Shown: positions 22,893-33,299 of the stretch, one piece after another | Layout of the letters: the number at the start of each line of letters is the position of its first letter | Numbering within the stretch: the stretch's first letter is position 1 | From: Siphonodentalium dalli | Taxonomy: Eukaryota; Mollusca; Scaphopoda; Gadilida; Siphonodentaliidae | Direction of reading: 5' to 3' | Length of the DNA: 64,000 nucleotides | Assembly: GCA_032622095.1 (NCBI GenBank) | Contig: CP136067.1 | Coordinates: forward strand, 174,254,556 to 174,318,555 | Position numbers and translations under genes: made by a program | The notes under the pieces: generated by a model | Seen by the model: the letters and a program-made list of their open reading frames with translations, nothing else | What the model was told of the DNA's origin: nothing | The model's database searches: none

Positions 22893-23294
22893 TATAACCC
22901 TTTACCCAACAGAAGGGCCCTGTGCCAATGCATTCTCTTATATATGCGAGTCGACCATAGGTCGCCTCGCATATATAAGAGAATGCATTGGCTTAACACA
23001 TTAAAAATTATAAAATTGTTAAAGAATGTAAGAAAAAAATGGTAAAAAGTGTTAAAAAAAAGATTTTTTTAGGCCAATGCATTCTCTTATATATGCGAGG
23101 CGACCTATGGTCGACTCGCATATATAAGAGAATGCATTGGCACAGGGCATAACTGTAACTATCACAATGTGGTCAAGGAGCCGGTTCCAATGATATCCAT
23201 ATTTGTATGGTTCTATTGAGACAGACCGAAGATATTTTAGGCTGTTGAAGCTTTATTTGGCCGGTTTTGGCCGGTTTGTTGGGTAAAGGGTTAA
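22893..23294. mobile_element. TTAA element (ACCCAACA type)
   Basis: Inverted ends CCCTTTACCCAACA and TGTTGGGTAAAGGGTTAA, with two palindromic cores at 22924-22992 and 23072-23140; opposite orientation to 17728-18127. The left flank reads TATAACCC instead of TTAACCC. Confidence 0.8.
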
Positions 23295-23316
23295 AGGGAC
23301 TAAATGGCCTTCAAAG

Positions 23317-23533
23317 TACAGTAATGCTCTAAGTAATTGACTCCTTAACCACAGCAGAATTATGGGTAATTTTTCAGGATTTAGTCGGAAATATGGCTTG
23401 TTGCCATTCATCGGAAAGCTCTCAATGAGAGCTTTCAGATGAATGGCAACAAGCCACATTTCCGACTAAATCCTGAAAAATTACCCATAATTCTGCTGTG
23501 GTTAAGGAGTCGATTATTTAGGGCATTACTGTA
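23317..23533. mobile_element. CAGTAATGC hairpin MITE
   Basis: TA flanks, ends CAGTAATGC and GCATTACTG, arms of about 100 bases pairing nearly perfectly. TA duplication and CAGT ends suggest Tc1/mariner-type mobilisation. Full copy. Confidence 0.85.
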
Positions 23534-23649
23534 GGTTCATGCAAAATAACATAAGTGTCTGTAAAACAAGTATCATCAACAAGTATCATACACGAAAAAA
23601 TAGGTTGACCTTAATTGTTCTTATTTTCATTATTAATAAGCTTAAGTAG

Positions 23650-23800
23650 AGGATCTACAACAAGTCCCCAGTTTATAGCGGAATTTACAAAACAAGTCCA
23701 GTAATTTAGGTCTGGACCGAGCCTTTGGCGAGGTCCAGACCTAATTTACTGGACGAGTTTTGTAATTCCACTATAAACTGGGGACGAGTTATAGATTCTA
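23650..23800. repeat. Hairpin related to 21915-22026, with longer stem
   Basis: CTACAACAAGTCCCCAGTTT pairs with AAACTGGGGACGAGTTATAG; the centre carries an extra perfect stem, AGGTCTGGACC with GGTCCAGACCT. Confidence 0.8.
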
Positions 23801-24195
23801 TTTATTACATGATCCAAAAGCTCAACAAAACATACTTAAATCAACAAATTGGACGCGAAACTAACATCGGCTTCTATAAGGCATGCGATGATGTTTCACG
23901 TCACTATGCATTGTTTGCCCGTGTAAAGAAATAGTCCCAGATAAATAAAGACACTTTGGCGTAATTAATGGCGTATATTTAATGACATTACTTTTCAAAC
24001 TCTTCATTCATTGTAGTTGGTTGGAAACATAATGGAAGCCATAGTATTTTGAGATGTAGCATACGGAATGTAAACATACGACAAACCAGAAGTCAAATGT
24101 CACCTGGCACTATTTCCTGTTATTAAACGAATGTTTAATATCACAATTTATAGAATGGGTTTATTGAATGGAATAAGGGTAGGATCATGTAATAA
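23801..24195. mobile_element. TTACATGATCC-ended element, copy 2 (inverted)
   Basis: Reverse-orientation copy of 21524-21914 with the same ends and, as there, a neighbouring CTACAAC hairpin. Confidence 0.7.
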
Positions 24196-24471
24196 AAAGA
24201 AACGGTTTATAGCAATTCCCTCAAAAAAATTTCAGATAATAGAAATCTGGTCTTGTTTTTACCTGTTGTCTTCTCATTTTCCCTGAACACCCCTTCAAAT
24301 GAATAATAGACCATTCTATGTATACTTTTATTACTGGGTGGTAGAAAATTTGAATTTAGATACTAGTATAGTAGCTAGTATATATATGCGTTTCAATCAT
24401 CAGACATTTTCTTTTCTATTACATTGATATTAAACCAAAATAATAATCGGCTCATTTCTATCTTTGTTTAG

Positions 24472-24682
24472 AGTTGCTGTTACAACAAGAAGGGATCCCT
24501 TATAAAACGTTTCCCTCACAGCGGCTATGTATTTACCAGTCATCCTCATTACGACATGCAAAAATTCTACAATAATGACTATCAGCCATACAGTGAATGT
24601 TGTCTAACATCTGGATTCTGCAATCTATTCTACGGGAGGAGACTAAATGGAGATTGCCTATCATATGAGACACAAAGAATGG
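24472..24682 (+). CDS. Exon 5: second half of AMOP domain
   Basis: Acceptor TTTGTTTAG and donor TGG/gtgagt; 70 codons plus one base. It opens with SCCYNKKGSL, then HPHYD, NDYQPYSECC, SGFC and FYGRR before ending near YETQR. This is the CC-Y-x-x-x-G and D-x-x-P-x-x-x-CC core of AMOP. The intron before it (21016-24471) holds an inverted pair of transposon copies. Confidence 0.93.
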
Positions 24683-26120
24683 GTGAGTTAATTAGCATGT
24701 TAGAGATGAAACGACTAGGGTATAATAATTTCGTTGTTGACCAATCGACAGTCAAAAATCAAGTCAAAGTCGACTAATCGACAACACCCATTCCCATAGA
24801 ACACTTCCATTTTACTATGTGGCTAAGGAGTACTGTAAAATCACTGCGAGATAACTGCTGCTAACAAGTTTCCATCTTCCACGGGTGTTACGATCGGAAG
24901 ATAAAATGCATGATGGACGGTCCTACTAAATTTGTATCCATCCTGCTAATTAATTTACATGTCCAGGTTATGCAAAAGTAAAGTGACTCATTGTCAGTAT
25001 CATTAATTATTGGATTCATTAAAAAATTTAATGCAAAAAAGTGTTGCTCCAGTTCTATAGGAGCCCAAAAAAAGTTGGGTTGACCATTTTTTTACCAAAC
25101 AATTGGTTATCCAAAAACAAACCACGTACCCACAAGTATATACATATTTGTAGGCAAATCAGCGAAAAGTATTTTATTAATTTTGGTGCTTGCCTGACTT
25201 GCATGCTGACACTTCGGAAAATTTAAACTACACCGCCATTAGATTTCTTTTATAACAGAGATATCTATATATAAGTTTGGGGGGGAAATCACTGTTATAT
25301 CAACTTTGGTAATTCGATCTCCCTCAACCACATCCCTCATGCACAGAGTCAATCAGGAATACTAAATTATACATGGAGGTGACTTATTGACTCTTGTGTT
25401 CAAAATAAACCTGCAGTCCCAAATCAATGTGCAGGCTGGAAATTCTGATAAAATTTAATAAACTTGTAGACCCGAATAATTGTGCAGGGAAGTATATGTA
25501 CGTTTCAGAACCATTATAACTGTTGATTTGCAATTATGGGATAGAGAAATGTGCATAAACATACACCAGCATTTCTGCAATGGCACATTCTATCTAGTCT
25601 GAGATTGTGCTTATTTATGCCTGTTCCAAGCTCCCTCTTTGAACAGCGCAGTTGTCAAAACATAAATGAACACAGCCTTCAAAATTAGGAAAAAATGTCC
25701 CGTGGCAAAATTAATGCTGTGGCATGTTAGATTCCATATGTTTCCACAGCTTTTCCCACGGCATGCATGACATCTTAGGCATAAAATCCTATGCTTGATC
25801 CTGTGTATCATTATGTACAGCTGTCATCAAAACATATACAGCTGGAATCAACGGATAAATAAGAAAGACCTCACAGCAATTTTTGTTGTTAACAAAACAT
25901 ACTCAAATTTCCAGCATAGAACAAATAATAAACCCAAATAAGCAACCTGCAGGATGGAAATTTTTCATGAAATTAAAAAATGTGTATGCACGTTCATTTG
26001 GAACACTAGAGTATAGATAAGTTTGGTTAAGTTGGCACAACTTTTCTTTAACAATTTTGGTGCCCCTTTCCGGATCTCCATTTCTGACTTGGACAGCACC
26101 ATATTGGGAATTTTCAACCA
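24683..26120. other. Intron 5, part without recognisable element
   Basis: AT-rich sequence with only weak internal similarities (ATATATAAGTTTG near 25262 and 27900). No exon or terminal repeats recognised. Confidence 0.5.
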
Positions 26121-26128
26121 CCCTATAT

Positions 26129-27895
26129 TAGGGTTTAATCCCGGGACCGGGAATTCCCGGTTCCGGCAGTCGGTCCCGATTTCCGGGAAATTCAATGAGC
26201 AGAACCGGGAATCAAAGTCCCTATATAATTAGCGTAATACCGTCTAATACGTTCGATATTAGAGCCAATATATGATTTCTTTTCATAGAACAAAATGTGA
26301 ATATTAATGTCTGCCCTCACGGAAGCAGGGTCAACAATTTAAAGAGTCATGATTGGCATCGACGCATGCTGCACGCATTCGCGTCACTCACTAGTCACTC
26401 ACTCGTGATCCATTGTGTCCCAGTCGCAGACTCGTTAGTCACGGGACTCACAGAGTCACGACATGAACATGGTTGTGTAATGCCACAATGTGTATACGTG
26501 ACTAACGTGAGACACATTGAGCGATTTGAGTGTCTATAAAGTATAAATAAGAATGACGCAATTCACGTGCCAAAGCCCAAAGTTGACATGTATTCACTCT
26601 TTAGTCTTTAACTGCGATTCGTCTGTGAAGTGCATGACGTCAGATTTCTCAGAAATTCAGAATCATTTATTGTGTGCTCACCTGCAAATCGGCTGTGATT
26701 ATATAACAGACCAAGTTTACCACCGAATTTGACCGAATGGCGAGTAGGCAAAATCTATCGCCAGTATGGGAGTACTTTGAGAAAGTGCATCCAGACAAAG
26801 CACGGTGCAAAAAGTGCATGAAGCTCCTGAGTGTTACCGGAGGCTCCACATGGGGGCTGTCATAGCATTTGCGATCAGTCCATGACATTTCCATAGTAAA
26901 ACGGCCCACTGGACCAGAAGTGAAGACTGAAACGTTGCCGCCTCAGAAAGTCCCCAGACAATTGTCAGTGGGTGACTTTCTTGTACTGCGGTTGACGGTT
27001 TCTCTATTCATGCCCGGGATAGCAAATACATCTGTGGATCGTTCAGCCGAGATGGGCACAATTTGCCCAGAAATCCAACAGACACCATGCTTCTCATCCA
27101 GGGATTTGCAAAAGAAGTAAGGGGACAGACGGCCGTTGAATATAAACAAAGAATTGCGGCAGGTGAAAGGTTTTCGTTAACACTTGACAAATGGACGAGC
27201 GTTAGAAACAGGCGATATATGAATGTAAATCTTCACGAATTCGGTGTGAAAGGATGGAACATGGGATTAAAGCGCGTGTTGGGGAAATTTACATCAGAAG
27301 AAACGGTTACGTCGGTCAGGGAACATCTGGTTGAGTTCAACATTTCTATAGATTGATTAGGTTCTGACTGTGCTATTAGTAGTATAAATTTAGTACCAAT
27401 GGCGGTGCCTCTGTAATGTTAAAATTTGGTCGTCTAATGCCAACAATTCCCGTCGTTTGTTACAGTCACAGCATTCACCTCGCTGTGGTTATGTGATTAA
27501 TAATTAATATCGCGTATTCATCAATTTAGTTATCTATTCTGTAACAGGAAGTTGGAGAATAAAACATTGGACCTTTATAATTGTTACATGTTTTAGTTGA
27601 GTGTTTACGCCGCGAAATTACACGGTCGGAAGTTAGGAACTTTGGAAGATGGTATGCTTTTATTTGTTTATTTTGATGTATGTACCTGAAAATAAGTCTG
27701 ACATAAGAAGATAAAGAATATATTATGTGCCCTACTTGTGTTTCTGTGTCTTTAAACCACGAAATATTCAGTTGTCAGTCATTCCTGAAATCCTGTTGGT
27801 CTGTAAATTACCGGGAAAATTCCCGGTTCCCGGTTCTGATGACGTTTTCAGTCCCGTTCCCGGTTCCGCAAAATCCGGGAATATATTAAACCCTA
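26129..27895 (+). mobile_element. hAT element with BED-finger transposase remnant
   Basis: Ends TAGGGTTTAATCCCGGGA and TATATTAAACCCTA, subterminal GAATTCCCGG and CCGGGAAT motifs, and a perfect 8-bp target duplication CCCTATAT (26121-26128 and 27896-27903). An internal BED-finger gene on the + strand supports the hAT superfamily. At 1767 bases it is too short for an intact hAT. Confidence 0.92.
26737..27356 (+). pseudogene. ZBED-like hAT transposase N-terminal fragment
   Basis: Starts MASRQNLSPVWEYFEKV and gives a BED zinc finger: W-x-x-F, C-x-x-C (RCKKCMKL), GGST, then HLRSVH. An in-frame TAG stop (26863) lies between GGST and the H-x4-H half. The frame then shifts (about 26990-27060) and continues as LIQGFAKEV, ERFSLTLDKWTSVRNRRYMN and FTSEETV, which is the start of the RNase-H-like hAT/ZBED region with the conserved 'T-L-D-x-W-T-S-x-x-x-R-x-Y-M'. 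It ends at a stop with the rest of the transposase missing. Confidence 0.88.
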
Positions 27896-27903
27896 CCCTA
27901 TAT

Positions 27904-28391
27904 ATAAGTTTGTAGGAAAATTGGCAAACAAATTTTGATAATTATCTTTTAGTGTTCCCTTCCCCTGATCCCCGTTTTTTCAACTACATCATTAGACTTT
28001 GTTCTTATACCAATTATGAATATCATGCATGTTATTGTCATGTTATTACTCTGTGTTATGTAAACAAACAACGTGTTATGTAAACAAACAGTACGTAAAC
28101 AGTATGTGAGTAAGCCAAACACTCAACACTGGGAGACCCCACAATGAACTTTGGTTAGAAATGCCACCAAGTTGTTCACAAATTACCGGTATTGTGCTCT
28201 CTAATCTTTGCCTCTCAAGATTTCGGTGTTGAATGGGTCACTGTGAATCATTCTCCTAACTTATAACCTATAAAGAAGGTCATCCGTGCTTTAATGGGGT
28301 GGGGGAGCAATACAATTAGCAGGGGTGACGGTCTGAATTAATATTTTGTTTAGGCCTCAGCTGAAATCTCACTTGCATTGTATTGTTTCAG
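27904..28391. other. Intron 5, 3' part without recognisable element
   Basis: Contains a short duplicated GTTATGTAAACAAACA near 28055-28090. Nothing else recognised before exon 6. Confidence 0.5.
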
Positions 28392-28640
28392 CTGCTATGT
28401 TTGGAGACCCTCATATTCAGACTTTGGATGGGTTATCGTACACCTTCAATGGTTTGGGAGAATACAAACTACTGGAAGTGATAAATTCAACAGATGATAT
28501 GTTCCTCGAAATCCAGGCACGGACTGACAAGGCTATAGATCATAATAACCAGGAAATAAATGCTACCATATTCTCAGCTTTCTCGGTGGACGATTCAAAT
28601 GGTGCTCATTTTCAAGTGGAGATTACTACGCAGAGAAATG
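28392..28640 (+). CDS. Exon 6: start of von Willebrand factor D domain
   Basis: Acceptor TTGTTTCAG and donor ATG/gtaagg; phase 1 to phase 1. The peptide begins AAMFGDPHIQTLDG and continues LSYTFNGLGEYKLLE, the hallmark GDPH-x-x-T-x-DG-x-x-YTFNG of VWD in the MUC4/SUSD2 group. Sequons NST and NAT are present. The large intron before it carries a complete hAT element at 26129-27895. Confidence 0.95.
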
Positions 28641-28851
28641 GTAAGGTTCACTTTCATTTTTAGAAATTGACTGTTTACATTGAATATCCCACTGATTAGG
28701 CCAGTCAATTTCCCATTTTGCAGGTCAAATGTTCTTAATTTTAGTTGCCCCTGGTCATTATTATGTGAGCAGATGTCCAAAAAGTTAATTAATATATTCC
28801 ATGTGATTTCTTTTGTCAAATATCACCCAATAAAGTATCATTGACACATTT

Positions 28852-29622
28852 TTATACCCCCGCAATGAAGTTAGGGGGGTGTATACTGGAGTCAGCGCGT
28901 CCGTTGTCCGTCTGTCGTCCGTCCGTCCATGGACACAAATTTGTCCGGAGTTTTTCTCAGTCGTTTTTGATCAATTTCCATGAAACTTGGCACAGGCATC
29001 AACCACCATGCGAACCTGTGCACCTGCGATTATGACGTCTGTTGGACTTTTTTTGGTGGAGTTATTCCCCCTTTTTCGACTTAGAATTTTTTTGCAACAT
29101 GTATAATTTTGTCCGAGCTTTTATTCCTACATTTTTAGGTCAATTTTTTTTTAACTTGGCACAGACATTTAGTACCATAGGAACCTTTGCACCTGCAATT
29201 ATGACGTCTGTCCATCATTTTTTTGGTGGAGTTATCCCCCTTTTCCGACGTAGAATTTATTTTGCAACATTCCTACATTTTGTCCATGCTTTTATTTCTA
29301 CATTTTTAGGTCGATGTTTGTTATATTTGGCACTGATATTTAGTACCATGGGAACCTGTGCACCTGCGATTATGATGTCTGTCCGACTTTATTTTGCGGA
29401 ATTATTCCCCTTTTTCGACTTAGAACATTTTTGCAAAATGCATAATTTTGTCCGAGCTTTTTTCGGTCAATAGGTTTAAGATTACGCTTAGGTTTGTGCA
29501 CCTGCAATGGGAACTGTTATTTTATTATTTTAACTAAAGGTTTACTAACATGTGAAACATCTTAGTATTTTAAAAACCCGGGGGGTATCCTTAGTCCCAT
29601 AGGGACAGTCACACCTCTAGTT
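28852..29622. mobile_element. ACCCCCGCAATG tandem-repeat element
   Basis: Begins TTATACCCCCGCAATGAAG with CGTCCGTCCGTCC motifs and ends CCGGGGGGTATCCTTAGTCC. Inside are about four units near 180 bases with GCACCTGCGATTATGACGTC and TTTTTCGACTTAGAA. The open frame at 29042-29473 is only this repeat read through. Confidence 0.75.
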
Positions 29623-29649
29623 TACTTAGTATGCAGATGTAATGCATCA

Positions 29650-30000
29650 CTTGTTTAAAGACATATAATGGACTTGTTCGGAAGCATGGAACTGATAAGT
29701 TAGAACTCAGGCGTTATGCCAACCTGGGGAATGTAGCATTCTACTATAAACATTGCTGAAAATTTCAAAGTAATCGACCATACCACTCCATAGAAACCAG
29801 CATCTGAACTACGTTCAATTGTTTATATTTACATCTGGATTCAGGACGCAACTATCAGAGATAAACCAACACTAATGATTTTGCCATCAAGAGTCATAGC
29901 ATTTAATTAATATTTAAGAATGATGATGTTTCTTGTCAAATTGGATTAGTATTCATAAAAATAACTACATTGAACAACTTTATTCTCTATATCTATTTGC
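29650..30000. repeat. Dispersed repeat, copy 1 (pair with 40483)
   Basis: AAAGACATATAATGGACTTGTTCGG through ATTTAATTAATATTTAAGAATGA matches 40483-40835 over about 340 bases. Class unknown. Confidence 0.7.
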
Positions 30001-30180
30001 ATTGGATTCTTTATTGGCCTTTTCCATGGCATTGCCTCTAGCCTTAGCTAATTTTGAAGGTTTACAGCATTGTTTTATATCATTCTAAATGAAATAAATA
30101 GGATAAAAACTAAGTCTGAAATATACTGGTTTCAGCTCATTATTATCTGTAGAACTGACAAGTAACTGCCTATGTTTCAG

Positions 30181-30327
30181 ATTTTAACATCCATATTAAC
30201 TCAGGGGACTACAGTCTGCCCTTTAGGAATGAGGAGAACTTTGCCGTAATATTTTACGCCCCAGCTGATCCGGAGATATCTGTTCAGAGATTACAGCGAT
30301 ATTTGGTGTCAGCCACATTTTCATCAG
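30181..30327 (+). CDS. Exon 7: middle of VWD domain
   Basis: Acceptor CTATGTTTCAG and donor CAG/gtacgt; 147 bases, phase 1 to phase 1. The peptide contains FNIHINSGDYSLPF and EISVQRLQRYLVSATF, typical beta-strand spacing of the VWD middle part in proteins of this family. No cysteine is present, as in the equivalent exon of relatives. Confidence 0.9.
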
Positions 30328-30352
30328 GTACGTATTGGATTCTTATAGTTTC

Positions 30353-30585
30353 TTAACCCTTTCATGATGGGAGCTGTGCTGGTGCAGCATTAAAGATCAT
30401 GTGCCAGTGCATTCCTTTATATATGCAGGAGATGCATTCTCTTATATATGCGGGAGACTGGCTCCCTATATGTGAGTCTACCATAGGGAGCCTTGCATAT
30501 ATAAGGGAATGCACTGGCTTACAAGGTCAAGGTCAATATTGTTAGGCCATTGTATTCTCTTATATATGCAAGGCTCCCTATGGCA
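30353..30585. mobile_element. TTAA family (CATGATGGGAGC type), 3'-truncated
   Basis: TTAACCCTTTCATGATGGGA followed by two diverged palindromic cores; the right end is not visible. Confidence 0.6.
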
Positions 30586-31316
30586 GACATGTAGTACTGA
30601 GAAACACTGAAATGTTGAATTTCATATTGATATTGAAAAATGATCCTGGAAATGATCATTCTCAAAAAAGGAATGCAAAAATGTTTTGGTCTAAATTTCG
30701 AAACATTTGTTCGTCCTGCTTACACAAACCTGGTTGTCTGGATGCTTAAATTACTTAATACTGACATTACTTAATTAAGACAATATGCAATATAGTCATC
30801 CTTCAAATTTCCTGTTTCCCTAGAAATGAAGGTATTTCCAGGGGAACTGCATGCGTAATGATTCAGATTTTTTATCAGTGAGTATGCAGGCCTCCAGCTG
30901 GTATGCATGCATCAAGCTACAAAATTAAATACAATTTTATGCCCGCTACACCTGTTCTCACCAGGTGACTGATCAATTGGTGCCCGCAAAATTTGATTTA
31001 CTTGTCAGGTAGCTAAATGAGTTAATTTCACAATAAACAAGAATTGCATGATTACCAGGCAGCACTAGGAGGAAATATTATGATTGTAAGTGATACAAAG
31101 CGAAATCGGTTCACATAAGTCACCTAAATCACGTAATCTGGAGCTGGCCGGACCTTCACCTGCTGTCAAATAGATTATTAAGGAACAGGTATTAAAGTTT
31201 AATAGATTATACCTTGCATGGTTATTTTCTCAATGTTATAGAATTTCCCCGTCAGGACATAAAAAAGTTCCCATGTTTTGAACATGAGGAATATGATGTT
31301 CATGGTATGATCCATC

Positions 31317-31479
31317 TACAGTAATGCCCTAAATAATCGACTTCTTAACCACAGCAGAATTATGGGTAATATTTCAGGATTTAGTCGGAAATATGGCTTG
31401 TTGCCATTCATCGGGATGAATGGCAACAACCCATAATTCTGCTGTGGTTAAGGAGTCAATTATTTAGGGCATTACTGTA
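31317..31479. mobile_element. CAGTAATGC hairpin MITE, shortened arm
   Basis: Ends CAGTAATGCC and GCATTACTG with TA flanks; part of the right arm is deleted. Confidence 0.85.
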
Positions 31480-31504
31480 TTTCCCACTATTCCATCTATT
31501 GCAG

Positions 31505-31708
31505 GTATTATCCTGAATGTTACTCTGAAGGCAAATATGCTACAGATGTCAGTCGGCATCCCCAACAAATTAGAACGATTAATCAGAACACAGGGATTGC
31601 TCGGGACTTTCAACCAGAACAAGAATGATGATCTGATGAAACCAGATGGAACGATCATCAATGCTAATTCATCGGAGGAAGAAATATTTCACCAGTTTGG
31701 ACAATACT
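31505..31708 (+). CDS. Exon 8: end of VWD domain
   Basis: Acceptor CTATTGCAG and donor ACT/gtgagt; 204 bases, phase 1 to phase 1. It carries MLQMSVGIPN, then TQGLLGTFNQNKNDD and MKPDGTII, the conserved GLLG-x-fN-x-x-x-x-DD-x-x-x-x-DG of VWD. A truncated hairpin MITE ends 25 bases before the exon (31317-31479), unusually close to the acceptor. Confidence 0.95.
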
Positions 31709-31967
31709 GTGAGTGATATCATATTTAAAATTTATCTTGTGATATTTTGTTTGAAGATATCGATGGCTTAGCATGTTTTTCAGTGTTTGCACTCCCGGTT
31801 GTAAGCAGAGCAGCCCACGGGCAGTACCCAGATTAATCGTAGTAACAAAGATTTTGCACCGACCTCGCTTGCTGTGGCCTTGGTAATTTTATCGATGTAG
31901 GTTATTAGTATTTCAAAAGTCTTGATGGCTGTCCATTAGTTAACAAAACCAGCCCAAATATGTCATG

Positions 31968-32030
31968 TACAGTAATGTCCTAAATAATTCTGCTGTGGTT
32001 AAGGAGTCAATTATTTATGGCATTACTGTA
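31968..32030. mobile_element. CAGTAATGC MITE, 63-bp internal deletion derivative
   Basis: Both ends remain (CAGTAATGTCCTAAATAAT, GGCATTACTG) with almost all of the left arm and the centre gone. Confidence 0.85.
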
Positions 32031-32071
32031 CAAATGTAACTAGAAATAAATACAAGTTGTGTTTAATCTGT

Positions 32072-32599
32072 TTAAAGATACGGGCGGCGTTGGCAGTGGG
32101 TATGCTGTTAAAATATTCACCTCCGTCAAAAACCGCCATAAACAGAAAGAATAGTAAGATATAGACAGACTTTGCTCCTATACCAATCAGAAATATGGCA
32201 TAAACAGTATGTTATTGTCAAATGTTTTTCCTTTGTTATGTAAACAAAAGCAAAAAATGTTACGTTACCTGGCTTTTGTTTAGATCCGGATATGGTAAAC
32301 ATAAAGAGCGTTATTTGTTACTGTTTTTCTGATATGGAAATAATAAAGAGCATTTATATCATTTGTGTGTGATTAGCCAATAGAATTGCGCTGTGTTATG
32401 TAAACAGAAGCACAACTTCTGTAACACGAGCAGGCTCTTGTTTACGTACACCATCGTACGTCTTGACGACAATATACTATTTACGCGCTGATTATGTTTG
32501 GCATATGAACAAAACTATATATATTTTAATATTCCTTCTGTTGATGGCGATTTGAACAAATATGAATATTTCTGCAATGAACGCCGCCCGCGCCTTTAA
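32072..32599. mobile_element. TTAA-flanked element with GGGCGG ends, copy 2
   Basis: TTAA on both sides, ends AGATACGGGCGGCGTT and AACGCCGCCCGCGCCT; opposite orientation to 783-1449 and without its internal duplication. Contains repeated AAATAACGCTCTTTATGTTT-type blocks (reverse complement here). Confidence 0.85.
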
Positions 32600-33071
32600 T
32601 GAAGGTAAGGCTAGCTATGATAGATATAGCATTTGATTCGGTAAATGGTTAAACTACAAGACAAATTGTAAACAAAAGATAGATATTATTGTTTTGTTTG
32701 ACAGCAGGAAAATATTAAATTTTTTGTCTAAAAACATAACATATTGCACTAAATACTGGATGGAAAATAAAACATCAATATATTAAAATGTATTTGTAAA
32801 GTCATTTATGTTTTCTGTTAAAAACGATAGGCCCATATTACATTGATTTCAGTTTTATTCGAATTTGTATTACTAAAAAATAAGGGTTTTTCAAATGGCT
32901 ACAAATATTGAGAATGGCCCAAGTTTTGACGCAACAATATCTGGCCCAGCGCAGAAACTGATGTTTTCTTTATAGATTGTGGTTAATAAATTTAGTCGGA
33001 GTCATTAACATTTTGAAGTGAATAGCTATTTTTCATTTTTTTTATTATTTATAACCCAATTTTTATACACC

Positions 33072-33291
33072 TACAGTAATGCTCTAATTAATCGACTTCT
33101 TTACAACCACAGCAGAATTATGGGTAACTTTTCAGGATTTAGTCGGAAATATGGCTTGTTGCCATTCATCGGAAAGCTCTCGCCGAGAGCTTTCCGATGA
33201 ATGGCAACAAGCCATATTTCCGACTAAATCCTGAAAAGTTACCCATAATTCTGCCTTGGTTAAGAAGTCGATTAATTAGAGCATTACTGTA
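33072..33291. mobile_element. CAGTAATGC hairpin MITE, full
   Basis: Ends CAGTAATGCTCTAATTAATC and GATTAATTAGAGCATTACTG, arms close to identical over about 100 bases, TA flanks. Confidence 0.9.
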
Positions 33292-33299
33292 TTTTGAAG

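Noticed and set aside
29042-29473. 143-codon open frame
   Set aside because: It is the tandem-repeat element 28852-29622 read in one frame.
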